The notes beneath the pieces are model-generated. The model saw only the letters and a program-made list of their open reading frames with translations, was not told where the DNA came from and did not search any database. A program made the translations under genes and the position numbers. Shown in pieces: positions 1 to 8,105 of a DNA stretch of 64,000 nt. How positions within the stretch are numbered: position 1 is the first letter of the stretch; each line of letters begins with the position of its first letter. Source of the DNA: an uncultured Lachnospiraceae bacterium (GTDB taxonomy: Bacteria; Bacillota; Clostridia; Lachnospirales; Lachnospiraceae); contig CAJJYZ010000010.1 of NCBI GenBank assembly GCA_905197485.1, positions 1-64,000 of the forward strand. The letters are read 5' to 3'.

Positions 1-52
1 CTATGACCCTCTGCTTGTAAGGCAGATGCTCTCCCAGCTGAGCTATGATCCC
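1..52 (-). tRNA. tRNA-Val (anticodon TAC), partial at the window edge
   Basis: Read on the minus strand from 52 down, the sequence starts GGGATCA (acceptor arm), has a D-arm of the GCTC-AGCTGGGA-GAGC type, and an anticodon stem TCTGC/GCAGA around the loop CTTACAA. The anticodon is therefore TAC, which decodes GTA (valine). The variable region, T-arm and 3' acceptor strand lie outside the window. Confidence 0.9.
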
Positions 53-171
53 ATACGATGCGGATTCGTAACTCGAACCCGCTTTGCTATTATACTATTA
101 ATATCGACAAAATGTCAAGAACTTTTTTCTTCTTTTTCCAGGTATTTTTTTCACACTCGTTATAGTTCACA

Positions 172-1506
172 CTATACGATTCCCTGTGCCGTCATTGCCT
201 CTACCACTTTCTCAAATCCTGCGATATTTGCTCCTACTACATAATTCCCTTTGAAGCCGTATTTTTCTGCCGCATCTGATGCATTATGACAGATGTTCAC
301 CATAATATTTTTCAGTTTGCTGTCTACTTCTTCAAATGTCCAGCTTAAGCGTTCACTATTCTGTGACATCTCAAGCGCCGAAGTCGCAACACCACCTGCA
401 TTGGAAGCTTTTCCAGGTGCAAACAACACACCATGCGACTGCAAATACTCGGTCGCTTCTAAAGTTGTCGGCATATTCGCTCCTTCTGCCACCGCAGTCA
501 CACCGTTAGCAACCAACGTTTCTGCATCTTCCAATAACAATTCATTCTGTGTAGCACATGGAAGGGCAATATCTATTTTTACTGTCCACACTCCTCTTCC
601 TTCATGATATTCTGAGTTCGGACGATATTTCTTATATTCTGTCAGACGCCCACGATTCACTTCTTTGATTTCTTTCAATGCCGCAACGTCAATACCTTCC
701 GCATCATATACCCAACCATTGGAATCACTCGCCGTCACAACTTTCGCTCCCAATTCTGTCGCCTTCTCGATTGCATAAATCGCCACATTACCGGAACCGG
801 ATACAGATACCGTCTTTCCTGCAAGTTCAATTCCGTTCAACTTCAGCATTTCTTCTGTAAAATATAACAAGCCGTAGCCAGTCGCTTCTTTTCTTGCCAG
901 AGAACCACCATAGCTTAATCCTTTACCTGTCAAAACGCCTTCGTATACTCCGCGAATCCTTTTATACTGTCCAAATAAATATCCGATTTCCCTTGCTCCG
1001 GTTCCGATATCTCCTGCCGGAACGTCTGTATCTGCTCCAATATATTTACAAAGTTCTGTCATAAAGCTCTGACAAAATGCCATCACTTCCCGGTCTGATT
1101 TTCCTTTCGGGTCAAAATCAGCTCCACCTTTTCCACCACCAATCGGAAGTCCTGTCAATGAATTCTTAAATACCTGCTCAAATCCCAAGAACTTAATAAT
1201 TCCCAAATTCACAGAAGGATGTAGACGAAGTCCACCCTTATATGGTCCAATCGCACTGTTAAATTGTACACGATATCCCGTATTCACCTGTACTTGTCCG
1301 TTATCGTCTACCCATGGTACCCGGAATTTAAACTGACGTTCCGGTTCTACCAAACGTTCCAGCAAAGCATCTTTTCTAAATTTTTCTTCGTTCGCTTCAA
1401 TTACCACTCTCAAAGATTCCAAAACTTCTTTCACAGCCTGATGAAACTCCGGTTCTGCCGGATTTTTTCTCACTACCAATTCAATCACTTCATCTACATA
1501 TGACAT
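172..1506 (-). CDS. gdhA: NADP-specific glutamate dehydrogenase
   Basis: This 444-residue cytosolic enzyme interconverts 2-oxoglutarate plus ammonia and glutamate, normally with NADPH, and links nitrogen assimilation to central metabolism. The length fits the hexameric bacterial class. The family signature is visible near residues 120-132 (LPIGGGKGGADFDP, with the catalytic lysine in GGGKGG) and a Rossmann glycine cluster (SVSGSGNVA) lies near residue 235. The ATG at 1506 follows an AGGAGG site at 1515-1520. The gene is monocistronic: the tRNA lies downstream and it has its own promoter upstream. The reaction is well established for the family; NADP preference is inferred from the length and subclass. 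Confidence 0.96.
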   Translation of the reverse strand: MSYVDEVIELVVRKNPAEPEFHQAVKEVLESLRVVIEANEEKFRKDALLERLVEPERQFKFRVPWVDDNGQVQVNTGYRVQFNSAIGPYKGGLRLHPSVNLGIIKFLGFEQVFKNSLTGLPIGGGKGGADFDPKGKSDREVMAFCQSFMTELCKYIGADTDVPAGDIGTGAREIGYLFGQYKRIRGVYEGVLTGKGLSYGGSLARKEATGYGLLYFTEEMLKLNGIELAGKTVSVSGSGNVAIYAIEKATELGAKVVTASDSNGWVYDAEGIDVAALKEIKEVNRGRLTEYKKYRPNSEYHEGRGVWTVKIDIALPCATQNELLLEDAETLVANGVTAVAEGANMPTTLEATEYLQSHGVLFAPGKASNAGGVATSALEMSQNSERLSWTFEEVDSKLKNIMVNICHNASDAAEKYGFKGNYVVGANIAGFEKVVEAMTAQGIV

Positions 1507-1545
1507 ACTTCCTACCTCCTGGTACTTTTACTTCTATTGTTTAAT

Positions 1546-1574
1546 ATCCTAAAGCATTCTTTCTTTTCTGTCAA
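1546..1574 (-). promoter_or_regulatory. gdhA promoter
   Basis: On the minus strand a perfect -35 box TTGACA (1569-1574) is followed after 17 bases by TAGGAT (1546-1551), a near-consensus -10 box. The start codon of gdhA lies 40 bases further on. Confidence 0.7.
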
Positions 1575-1646
1575 TATTTTTATCATACTTTTTTGGGCAT
1601 TTTTGAAAGTCTTGTTATAGAAAGTTTCATTTTATCTCGTTTTCTG

Positions 1647-1823
1647 TTAGTTTTTCTGTGTTTTATCTGGCAGAAATGAATCTTTATTTTTGTAAATTTC
1701 ATTTTCTTTTATTTGTTTCCACTCTTCTTCCAAAATTGCCATTAAGATATCATCCGCATACTCTTTCCTGGCAAGTCTTAGAACATATCCATCCTTTTTC
1801 CAGCTTGCGTTTATTTTTCCCAT
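1647..1823 (-). pseudogene. GNAT acetyltransferase remnant with internal deletion
   Basis: The 58-residue frame has a good start (AGGAGG, 8-base gap, ATG at 1823) and begins GKINASWKKDGYVLRLA, the usual N-terminus of a common clostridial GNAT acetyltransferase family. Within about 20 residues it jumps to YADDILMAILEEEW, which I recognise as the usual C-terminus of the same family. The catalytic core of roughly 130 residues, including the acetyl-CoA loop, is missing. The N-terminal part of such proteins normally reads KEYA(E/D)D at the place where the C-terminal YADD appears, so an in-frame deletion between these short similar sequences is the simplest explanation. It follows the GNAT gene at 1846-2370 by 22 bases. 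It cannot be an active acetyltransferase. The family match is from memory, not from an alignment. Confidence 0.6.
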
Positions 1824-1845
1824 TGTCATTTCCTCCTGATAACGC

Positions 1846-2370
1846 CTACAACTTCTTACTAAAATAAAGATTCAAATCATCATCATTTCTGTATAATTCA
1901 TATGGAACTGCTTGTTTATCACCATACCAAACACCAGAACCATCCGGAATATATCCACGCTTTACATACATCCTCTGTGCCGCACCATAGCTATCATATA
2001 ATCCCACACCGAGGTAGACTGTATCCGCATATTCTCCTGCAATGTTCTCCGCCACATCCATAAATTTCGTTCCGATTCCCCTGCAACGGAATTTTTCCAA
2101 CACGCCAAAATCCACAATCTCACAATATCCTATACCGCCAAATGGTCCCGCATCACAATTCGGATATACATTAATATAGCCTGCAACATGTCCCTGATAC
2201 TCTGCCACAAGCGCAATCGCCTTCCCGTCGGCATAGTCGCGAATCCGCATCCAATACTTATCTTCCATCTGATTCCATCCCTGCGCGCGTTCCTCTTCTG
2301 TGATTATTTTAGCATCTGTTTCTTCAATCGTTCGTATTAAGATGTCATTTTCATTATAATAAATCATCAC
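1846..2370 (-). CDS. GNAT family N-acetyltransferase
   Basis: A 174-residue single-domain acetyltransferase that would transfer acetyl from acetyl-CoA to an amine substrate that cannot be named from sequence. The acetyl-CoA binding loop is seen as KFRCRGIGTKFMD near residues 92-104, followed by the typical beta-strand and the AAQRMYVKRGYIP segment near residues 130-142 (the R/Y...GF/GY motif of the fold). The start at 2370 follows AAAGGAAATGAG; a second ATG directly follows it. The next gene on the same strand is the deleted GNAT remnant, so the two may be co-transcribed. Confidence 0.85.
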   Translation of the reverse strand: MMIYYNENDILIRTIEETDAKIITEEERAQGWNQMEDKYWMRIRDYADGKAIALVAEYQGHVAGYINVYPNCDAGPFGGIGYCEIVDFGVLEKFRCRGIGTKFMDVAENIAGEYADTVYLGVGLYDSYGAAQRMYVKRGYIPDGSGVWYGDKQAVPYELYRNDDDLNLYFSKKL

Positions 2371-2783
2371 TCATTTCCTTTCATAAGACTTTTAAATTAT
2401 CTAATCCATGCAACACAAACCCCTCTCAGGGCATCTTATTACTCTGTGCATTGACCTTTTTCAATTGTTTGCTATGATACTATTATAAACACCGGTGAGA
2501 ATAGCTTCCTAAATAAATTTCAAAAGCTTTCTCGCCCACTTTCTGACGGAAGTATTGCTTGATTATCCGTTGCTGCTTGCATTCCTTTACTTTGGAAAAT
2601 GGTCCCCTTTTAACACCCGCCACATCATTCAATATTCTATCATTTTCCTTGTTATCATGGCATGCACGCATCTATATAGTTATCGGGTAAGACAGGCGGA
2701 AGCAAATGAATTGAATGCTCTGATTACCACTTACAAAAAATCGTAAAGCAATCAAAAAAGAATTGAACTCTATAAAAAGTTTT

Positions 2784-2808
2784 GGTGCAGCCTTGAGAAA
2801 GCTGCACC
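2784..2808 (-). terminator. Hairpin, possible terminator of the HPr-like gene
   Basis: Perfect 8-base arms GGTGCAGC (2784-2791) and GCTGCACC (2801-2808) enclose a 9-base loop. On the minus strand the stem is followed by AAAACTTTTTATAG, a delayed T run, so termination of the HPr-like gene upstream is possible but not textbook. Confidence 0.4.
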
Positions 2809-2815
2809 ATATTCA

Positions 2816-2867
2816 GGGACGAACGACTTAACGTAATAACATGGAACTTACACTTTACTACGTCCCC
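2816..2867. repeat. REP-like palindromic element, copy 1
   Basis: GGGACG (2816-2821) and CGTCCC (2861-2866) form the ends of an imperfect palindrome. The right end reads ACTTTACTACGTCCC followed by C-AATTA, and is almost identical to the right end of the element between pheS and pheT (31664-31683). Dispersed palindromes ending in GGGGAC/GTCCCC are common in Lachnospiraceae intergenic regions; no transposase is nearby. Confidence 0.5.
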
Positions 2868-2879
2868 AATTACGTTTTA

Positions 2880-3110
2880 TTACGCTGCACAATATTTTTC
2901 TAATGTTTTTTCGAATTCTTCATCTCTGTCTGCACATCTTACGGTCAAAACTTTCGAAAAGTCTAAGCTCAATACGCCAAGAATTGATTTTGCATCAATA
3001 ATTACTCTGTTATAAAATACGTCAATATCAAAATTACATTTTCCAGCCGATTTTACAAAATCTATTGCTTGTGCTGTTTCTGATAACTTAATTTTATAGC
3101 TGTATTTCAT
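2880..3110 (-). CDS. HPr-like domain protein lacking the active-site histidine loop
   Basis: A 76-residue protein with the size and layout of the PTS phosphocarrier HPr. The segment RVIIDAKSILGVLSLDF (about residues 38-54) matches the region around the regulatory Ser-46 of HPr. The normal N-terminal loop GLHARPA with phospho-accepting His-15 is absent; the matching place reads SAGKCNFDIDVFY. It is therefore unlikely to carry phosphate from enzyme I, but could still be seen by the HPr kinase at its serine; that is inference. A GTG nine bases upstream is in frame, but the ATG at 3110 is eight bases from AAAGGG and is preferred. No PTS gene is nearby. Confidence 0.75.
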   Translation of the reverse strand: MKYSYKIKLSETAQAIDFVKSAGKCNFDIDVFYNRVIIDAKSILGVLSLDFSKVLTVRCADRDEEFEKTLEKYCAA

Positions 3111-3197
3111 TACTAACACCCTTTCTACTTTTTAATACTACATAATATTGCATGTTTCGACATCGAAAGTCAATCGACAGATTTCCAAATTTTCTTC

Positions 3198-3977
3198 TTA
3201 TTCTTCCATCTCTTTCGTAAATTCTACCATATTATGGCGATACCGTATCGGTAAATGTTGCCTTTGTAAATCTCTATTCTCCCGTTCTTTCACAGAAATG
3301 GTCTCGCAAAATCCTTTCCAAAGTTTCTCAAAAACGCGTTCTTCTTCTGAAATGTACTTTGTTTTTTCCAGGTTCATCGTCTCGTCTACAAGAAGAATCC
3401 ATTGCTTTCTTGCTTCATGGACGAGCGTCATCTTATGTGTTTCATCATATATAAGCCAGTTTTCCAACGGCAGCCGGTTTGCAAAATAATTCGCAATGCA
3501 GGTTAATACCTGGGATTTCGGATTTATCTTTGCAAACAGGATTCCATTTTCTAATTCCCTGAAACGCAGAAATTCTTTAAAAGAATGAGCTTCGTTCCCC
3601 ACGCTTCTGCTCAGTTCAAATACTTTCTGAACGTAAGGACTTTTCAGATGATGCATTATCTTATGGCTGTCCGGAATTTCTTTCGCTTCCAACATCGTAT
3701 TCAGCACCGCATCTCCCTTTTTCGAATCCGGAGATAAGATTGCCTGATACAAAGCCCCGTAAGCTTCATAACCCAGATGATTCCGAATCAGACGTTCCAC
3801 CGCAACCGCTTTTTTCTCATGCTCTTCCGTCTCTATATATTCACAAAATAATTCCTGCTCCACCATTCCCTTGATGGCAATTCCTACTTCTCCGACTCTG
3901 GGTGTCAACTTCCACGCATCATAGATTCCAGAGTAAATCCCTGTGACCGTATCACCACATAAAAAGACTTTCTTCAC
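3198..3977 (-). CDS. TIGR03915 family putative DNA metabolism protein (DUF4130)
   Basis: A 259-residue protein of the DUF4130/TIGR03915 family, whose genes almost always sit beside a TIGR03916 radical SAM gene, as here. The family segment from HHLKSPYVQKVFELSRSVGNEAHSFKEFLRF (about residues 108-138) and the downstream FANRLPLENWLIYDETHK region are clear. The family resembles uracil-DNA-glycosylase-like folds by annotation, and a role in DNA modification or repair has been proposed but not shown. The gene lies 38 bases downstream of the radical SAM gene on the same strand and is probably in one operon with it. Confidence 0.9.
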   Translation of the reverse strand: MKKVFLCGDTVTGIYSGIYDAWKLTPRVGEVGIAIKGMVEQELFCEYIETEEHEKKAVAVERLIRNHLGYEAYGALYQAILSPDSKKGDAVLNTMLEAKEIPDSHKIMHHLKSPYVQKVFELSRSVGNEAHSFKEFLRFRELENGILFAKINPKSQVLTCIANYFANRLPLENWLIYDETHKMTLVHEARKQWILLVDETMNLEKTKYISEEERVFEKLWKGFCETISVKERENRDLQRQHLPIRYRHNMVEFTKEMEE

Positions 3978-4015
3978 CTGTGTTCTCCTCCCGGCATTCT
4001 TTTTTTACATATTTT

Positions 4016-5374
4016 CTATCCTACTATCCTGTCAATCGGCGCTTTCCCTTTCGCATCCCTTGTTGTAAACTGTTCCATCCGGAAGTTCACATCATCAAAA
4101 AGCGATAACTGCCGATACGTCATCTGTCCGATATGCGCCGGAAGCTTCTCTTTGACATCCAGAAGATTCCTCGTAATATAATCTTCCTCAATTTTCGTTG
4201 GGTACATCATTTTTCCATTACACGTAATAAAATAAAGCGCACGTTTTAACACGACCCCTATCTTTTTCAAATCTTCAAATCCTAAGACTGCCGTTCTTCT
4301 CGCTTTTACAATCCTTCCTGCCGATTTATAGCCTATTCCCGGCACGCGAAGAAGCGTCTCATACTCTGCCCGATTAATCTCTACCGGGAATAATTCCAAA
4401 TGCTTCAGCGCCCAATTACATTTTGGGTCCAACAGCACATTGAAGTTGGGGTTCTCCTCCGACAGCAATTCCTTCGCCTCGAACCCATAATAACGCAACA
4501 GCCAGTCCGCCTGATACAACCGGTGTTCCCGAAGAAGCGGCGGCCCTTCTTCGCTCCGCGCCGGAAGGGCAGAGTCTTCATTCACATGGATAAACGCGGA
4601 ATAGAATACTCTCTTCAAATCAAATTTCTGATATAAGGATTCTGCTACCTGAATAATCTGGTAGTCCGTCTCCGGCGTCGCCCCGATAATCATCTGGGTA
4701 CTCTGTCCCGCCGGAACAAAGCGCGGCGCTTTCTTATACGCGACAATCTCCTGCTTATTTTCCTGCATCTTATTCTGTAGCAGTCGCATGGGTGTCAGAA
4801 TGTTCTTCCTGTTCTTATGCGGTGCAAGTATACGGAGGCTCTCCGCGGTAGGAAGTTCCAGATTCACACTCATCCTGTCTGCAAGGAAGCCCACTCTCTG
4901 AATCAGTTCCTCACTGGCTCCCGGAATCGCCTTCACATGGATATAACCTTGAAAGTGATGCTCAGTCCGCAACTTATACAACGTCGCATAAATGAGTTCC
5001 ATCGTATAATTCGGATTCTTCAAAATTCCGGAACTCAAGAACAATCCTTCGATATAATTTCTCCGATAGAACTCCATCGTCAATGTACACACTTCATCCG
5101 GTGTAAAAGACGCGCGCGGGACATCGTTAGAAGAACGGTTGATACAATACTTACAATCATAGATACATTCGTTTGTAAAAAGAATCTTCAAAAGCGAGAT
5201 ACATCTGCCATCTGCCGAAAAACTATGACAGATTCCCGCTTTCTCGCAGTTTCCAACTCCTGTACCATCATTCCTTCTATCCACGCCGCTCGACGTGCAC
5301 GCCACATCATATTTTGCTGCATCAGTTAAAATTGTTAGTTTTTCAAAGATTGACATCTGCTCTGCTATTCTCAT
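4016..5374 (-). CDS. Putative DNA modification/repair radical SAM protein (TIGR03916)
   Basis: A 452-residue radical S-adenosylmethionine enzyme. The iron-sulfur motif is CIYDCKYC (CX3CX2C) near residues 70-77, preceded by a second cysteine group (CEKAGIC and GRC) near residues 43-57. Near residues 342-358 the sequence RVPGIGYKSAGRIVKARR is a helix-hairpin-helix element typical of DNA-binding repair proteins. This combination and the partner at 3198-3977 define TIGR03916. The reaction is unknown; action on DNA is inferred from the helix-hairpin-helix. The protein seems complete. Confidence 0.92.
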   Translation of the reverse strand: MRIAEQMSIFEKLTILTDAAKYDVACTSSGVDRRNDGTGVGNCEKAGICHSFSADGRCISLLKILFTNECIYDCKYCINRSSNDVPRASFTPDEVCTLTMEFYRRNYIEGLFLSSGILKNPNYTMELIYATLYKLRTEHHFQGYIHVKAIPGASEELIQRVGFLADRMSVNLELPTAESLRILAPHKNRKNILTPMRLLQNKMQENKQEIVAYKKAPRFVPAGQSTQMIIGATPETDYQIIQVAESLYQKFDLKRVFYSAFIHVNEDSALPARSEEGPPLLREHRLYQADWLLRYYGFEAKELLSEENPNFNVLLDPKCNWALKHLELFPVEINRAEYETLLRVPGIGYKSAGRIVKARRTAVLGFEDLKKIGVVLKRALYFITCNGKMMYPTKIEEDYITRNLLDVKEKLPAHIGQMTYRQLSLFDDVNFRMEQFTTRDAKGKAPIDRIVG

Positions 5375-5501
5375 TTCCCGTCCCTCTTTTTCGAATGTAT
5401 GTTTGTTTTTATCATTCTACCATATCGAACAGATGTTTGCAACCAGTATTTTAACAATTTGTCTCTTTCTTATAATCTAATCAAGGCGCACCTAAATAAA
5501 A

Positions 5502-5526
5502 GGTTCCGCAAACAAGCTGCAGAACC
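5502..5526 (-). terminator. Terminator after the LysR gene
   Basis: GGTTCCGCA (5502-5510) and TGCAGAACC (5518-5526) form a stem with one mismatch; on the minus strand it is followed by TTTTATTT. A T run is also present on the other side, so it may act in both directions. Confidence 0.75.
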
Positions 5527-5528
5527 TT

Positions 5529-6409
5529 TTATTTTCTTTCTTCCCTTATAAATGCAATAAATTCCTTCTCTCTCTTACTCAACGTATAGTTTTTCCGCGT
5601 AAGATAAGCCGAACACATGGTAATCTTAACATCTTCAAACGGCAGCAATCGAAAGTCTTTATCCCTCGGAGGATTCCGAAATGCCATCACAGTCAGATAT
5701 TCTCCGCTTCGAAGGGCATCATAAAAACTCCCCCTGTCTGATACCGTCAAAAACTCTGGATGATTCTTAATTCCCAAAATTTCCAAAAACTTTCTTGCAC
5801 TGACATCATTATATGTAATATACGGGTAATCATATAAGTTTACCGTTTTTAAACCTTTCATACAGGCAAGCGGATGCGTCTTATGAATCAAAACATAATT
5901 CTGCATAGGCGGTATCAGCTCCTGAAATGCCAAATCATACTCTTTTGCCATCTTTTCTTTTTCACGAAACGTCTCTTTCACAAAAAAGATGATTCCAATA
6001 TCACTCTCTCCGCCGCTCACAGATTCTATCACCTGTTTGTCATTCATTTCTTTAATCGTATCTGCAAACTTGTAATCAGATGCGTTATGAAACTCAAAAA
6101 CAACTCCATCATCAAAGTCGAATAATAAGTAGAAATATTAAGCGGATGTTCCTCCGGATTTATCTGTATTTCCCGCATTTTCTTCAATTCCATAAGAATC
6201 ACCTTCGCGCTCTTTAAAAATTCTTCTCCTTCTCTTGTCAGGGTAATCCCTGCTGCCGTCCGATTGAAGATATGATACCCCAGTTCTTCCTCCAGCCCTT
6301 TTATCATTCCGCTCAGATAAGGCTGGGACATGTAGAGATTCTGAGACGCCTTTCTGATAGACTTTGCTTTTGCCACTTCCACCGCATACTCTATATGGTT
6401 AAAATTCAT
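5529..6409 (-). pseudogene. LysR-type transcriptional regulator with a frameshift
   Basis: Two overlapping frames together make one LysR protein. The first, starting at ATG 6409 behind AAGGTG, begins MNFNHIEYAVEVAKAKSIRK and holds the winged helix-turn-helix (SQPYLSGMIKGLEEELG). The effector-binding domain continues in another frame from about 6100 to 5529 (SDIGIIFFVKETFREKEK onward). The break falls at a run of five A (five T in coding sense) at 6096-6100; one more base there would restore ELFFEFHNASDYK. The gene is divergent from the DUF5058 locus, which it presumably controlled. It may be a real loss of function or a homopolymer sequencing error. Confidence 0.8.
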
Positions 6410-6549
6410 ATATTTCACCTTCCATATCACAGTTTTGTTATAACTAATCACCTATATCCTCTCATATTTTTCGGGATAACGCAATTCTTTTCTTTTATGA
6501 TACGATGATTCTACCAAAAGGAACGGATATAAAGGAGGAAAAATTCAAC

Positions 6550-7281
6550 ATGAAAGATTATTTATCTATCGCAAACTCACCGGTTATGTTCCTCGTATGT
6601 GGAATCGTTATCCTCTACGTACTTGGACAGTCTTTGTTTTTCATGCGAAGAGCATGGAAACGAGGAAAAGAAATCGGAATGGACCCAAAAGTTATGAAAA
6701 GCACCATCACAGGAAGCGGACTTTTTTCGATTGTCCCGAGTATTCCAATACTCATTATTTTAGTCATGCTGATGTCCGTACTCGGAAACTATTTCCCATG
6801 GCTCCGTCTTTCGGTCATCGGTTCCAGTTCTTATGAAAATGTAGCTGCCAATATTGCGGCGCGTTCATTTGGGCTTCTCTCTTATACCGATGACGGATAC
6901 ACCGCTTCCATCTTCATCAGCACAATGTGGGCAATGTCCATCTGTATCCTGTACGAACCGTTGCTCGTCTTATTTGGACAAAAAAGCCTGGACAAAGGAA
7001 TGAGTAAATTAAAAAGGAAGAAACCGGTTATCTATAACCTGTTAATCGACGGTATTTTTATCGCTATGATGGGTTGGTTCTGCGCTCCGTATCTGACATA
7101 CTGGACAGAAAAACCAGAGCAAATCTTATCTCTCGTCGCTTTGGTGACAGGTGGAGGAGCAGCGCTTTTCTTAAACTGGCTTGCAAAAAAAACAAAAAAA
7201 CACTTTTTAACAGAAATGTCATTCCCGGGCGGAATGCTAATCGGTATGCTTGGTTCCTATATCGCGAATTTATTCTTGTAA
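6550..7281 (+). CDS. DUF5058 family membrane protein
   Basis: A 243-residue integral membrane protein of the DUF5058 family. About six hydrophobic segments are visible, starting with PVMFLVCGIVILYVLGQSLF (residues 9-28), then SIVPSIPILIILVMLMSVLG, an ASIFISTMWAMSICILYEPLL segment, and C-terminal helices ending ANLFL. ATG at 6550 is preceded by AAGGAGG at 6533-6539. It is followed 34 bases later by a second membrane protein and then an M20 amidohydrolase. The family has no proven function; the setting suggests the two membrane proteins form a transporter for the substrate of the amidohydrolase. Confidence 0.85.
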   Translation: MKDYLSIANSPVMFLVCGIVILYVLGQSLFFMRRAWKRGKEIGMDPKVMKSTITGSGLFSIVPSIPILIILVMLMSVLGNYFPWLRLSVIGSSSYENVAANIAARSFGLLSYTDDGYTASIFISTMWAMSICILYEPLLVLFGQKSLDKGMSKLKRKKPVIYNLLIDGIFIAMMGWFCAPYLTYWTEKPEQILSLVALVTGGGAALFLNWLAKKTKKHFLTEMSFPGGMLIGMLGSYIANLFL

Positions 7282-7315
7282 CTTACAACCTATTTCTATC
7301 AGACTGGAGGAAAAT

Positions 7316-8026
7316 ATGAAAAAACAATCAGAACTTTCACAAGATATGTATACAAACAAGACCCACCGCATCGGAAAAATCAGCACGCTTATCGCTATTT
7401 TGCTGATACTCATGGTTCCCGCCGTCATCACTCTCGTCTACGGGAAGGATGTGGAAATCCAAATCTCCAACACAGTGAGCGCCATTATTACACTGACTGC
7501 CATCTACGGTGTCGTGAGTATTGTAGAAGTTGTTTCATTCTCACCATTTTTAGGCTCTGCCGGAACTTACCTGTCATTTACCACAGGAAATATTATGAAC
7601 ATGAAACTTCCGGCAGCCACCAATGCACTGCGCGTCAATAATGTGGAACGAGGAACCGATGAAGGAGAAGTCATCACGACGCTTGCCATCGGCGCTTCCT
7701 CCATTGTCACAACCATCGTGCTCTTTCTTGGAATGTTATTCCTTGGGAATCTGCTTGTTCCTATCATCACAGGTCCTGAGCTTGCACCTGCTTTTGACAA
7801 TGTAACCCCTGCTCTTACGGGTGCGCTTGCGGCTCCGTATTTCATGAAAAACAAGAAACTCAGCCTTCCGACCGTCATTGCCGGCTGCGCGCTTTACCTT
7901 ATTTTAGGATACAACTTTATGTCCGCAAACTACAGCTATTTCATGCTTGGATTTATCGTAATCAGTTTCTTATGCTATCTTCTTTTCTACAAAATCGGAT
8001 TCATAAAAGAAGAACCAAAACAATAA
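7316..8026 (+). CDS. Integral membrane protein, partner of the DUF5058 protein
   Basis: A 236-residue protein with about seven hydrophobic segments and no signal for export beyond these. Notable is a re-entrant-like glycine-rich stretch SPFLGSAGTYLSFTTGNIMNMKLPAATNALRVNN (about residues 81-114) followed by GDE/EGE acidic residues, which looks like a substrate-binding region of a carrier. I do not recognise a named family with certainty. The ATG at 7316 follows GGAGG at 7305-7310 in good spacing. It is co-directional with the DUF5058 gene and the downstream amidohydrolase, so a two-component permease is a fair inference. Confidence 0.75.
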   Translation: MKKQSELSQDMYTNKTHRIGKISTLIAILLILMVPAVITLVYGKDVEIQISNTVSAIITLTAIYGVVSIVEVVSFSPFLGSAGTYLSFTTGNIMNMKLPAATNALRVNNVERGTDEGEVITTLAIGASSIVTTIVLFLGMLFLGNLLVPIITGPELAPAFDNVTPALTGALAAPYFMKNKKLSLPTVIAGCALYLILGYNFMSANYSYFMLGFIVISFLCYLLFYKIGFIKEEPKQ

Positions 8027-8105
8027 TTTTCACAGGAAAATAATTTTAGAAAGGTGTGTATCAGAATATGAATGAACAATTATTGCAAGAAGCAAAACAT
8101 ATCAT

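Larger units (their letters stand above)
2371..2879. other. Stretch without a convincing gene
   Basis: About 500 bases between the GNAT gene and the HPr-like gene. Short open frames exist on both strands between 2483 and 2746, but neither has a ribosome binding site nor a recognisable family. One is only a hydrophobic plus-strand frame (2555-2746). The stretch also holds a hairpin at 2784-2808 and a REP-like palindrome at 2816-2867, described separately. Confidence 0.6.

Noticed and set aside
2483..2746. Short open frames on both strands
   Set aside because: No ribosome binding site, no motif, and the two strands overlap each other; not enough to call a gene.
4817..5329. A 170-codon open frame on the plus strand
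   Set aside because: Antisense to the TIGR03916 gene, whose cysteine motifs and helix-hairpin-helix are certain.
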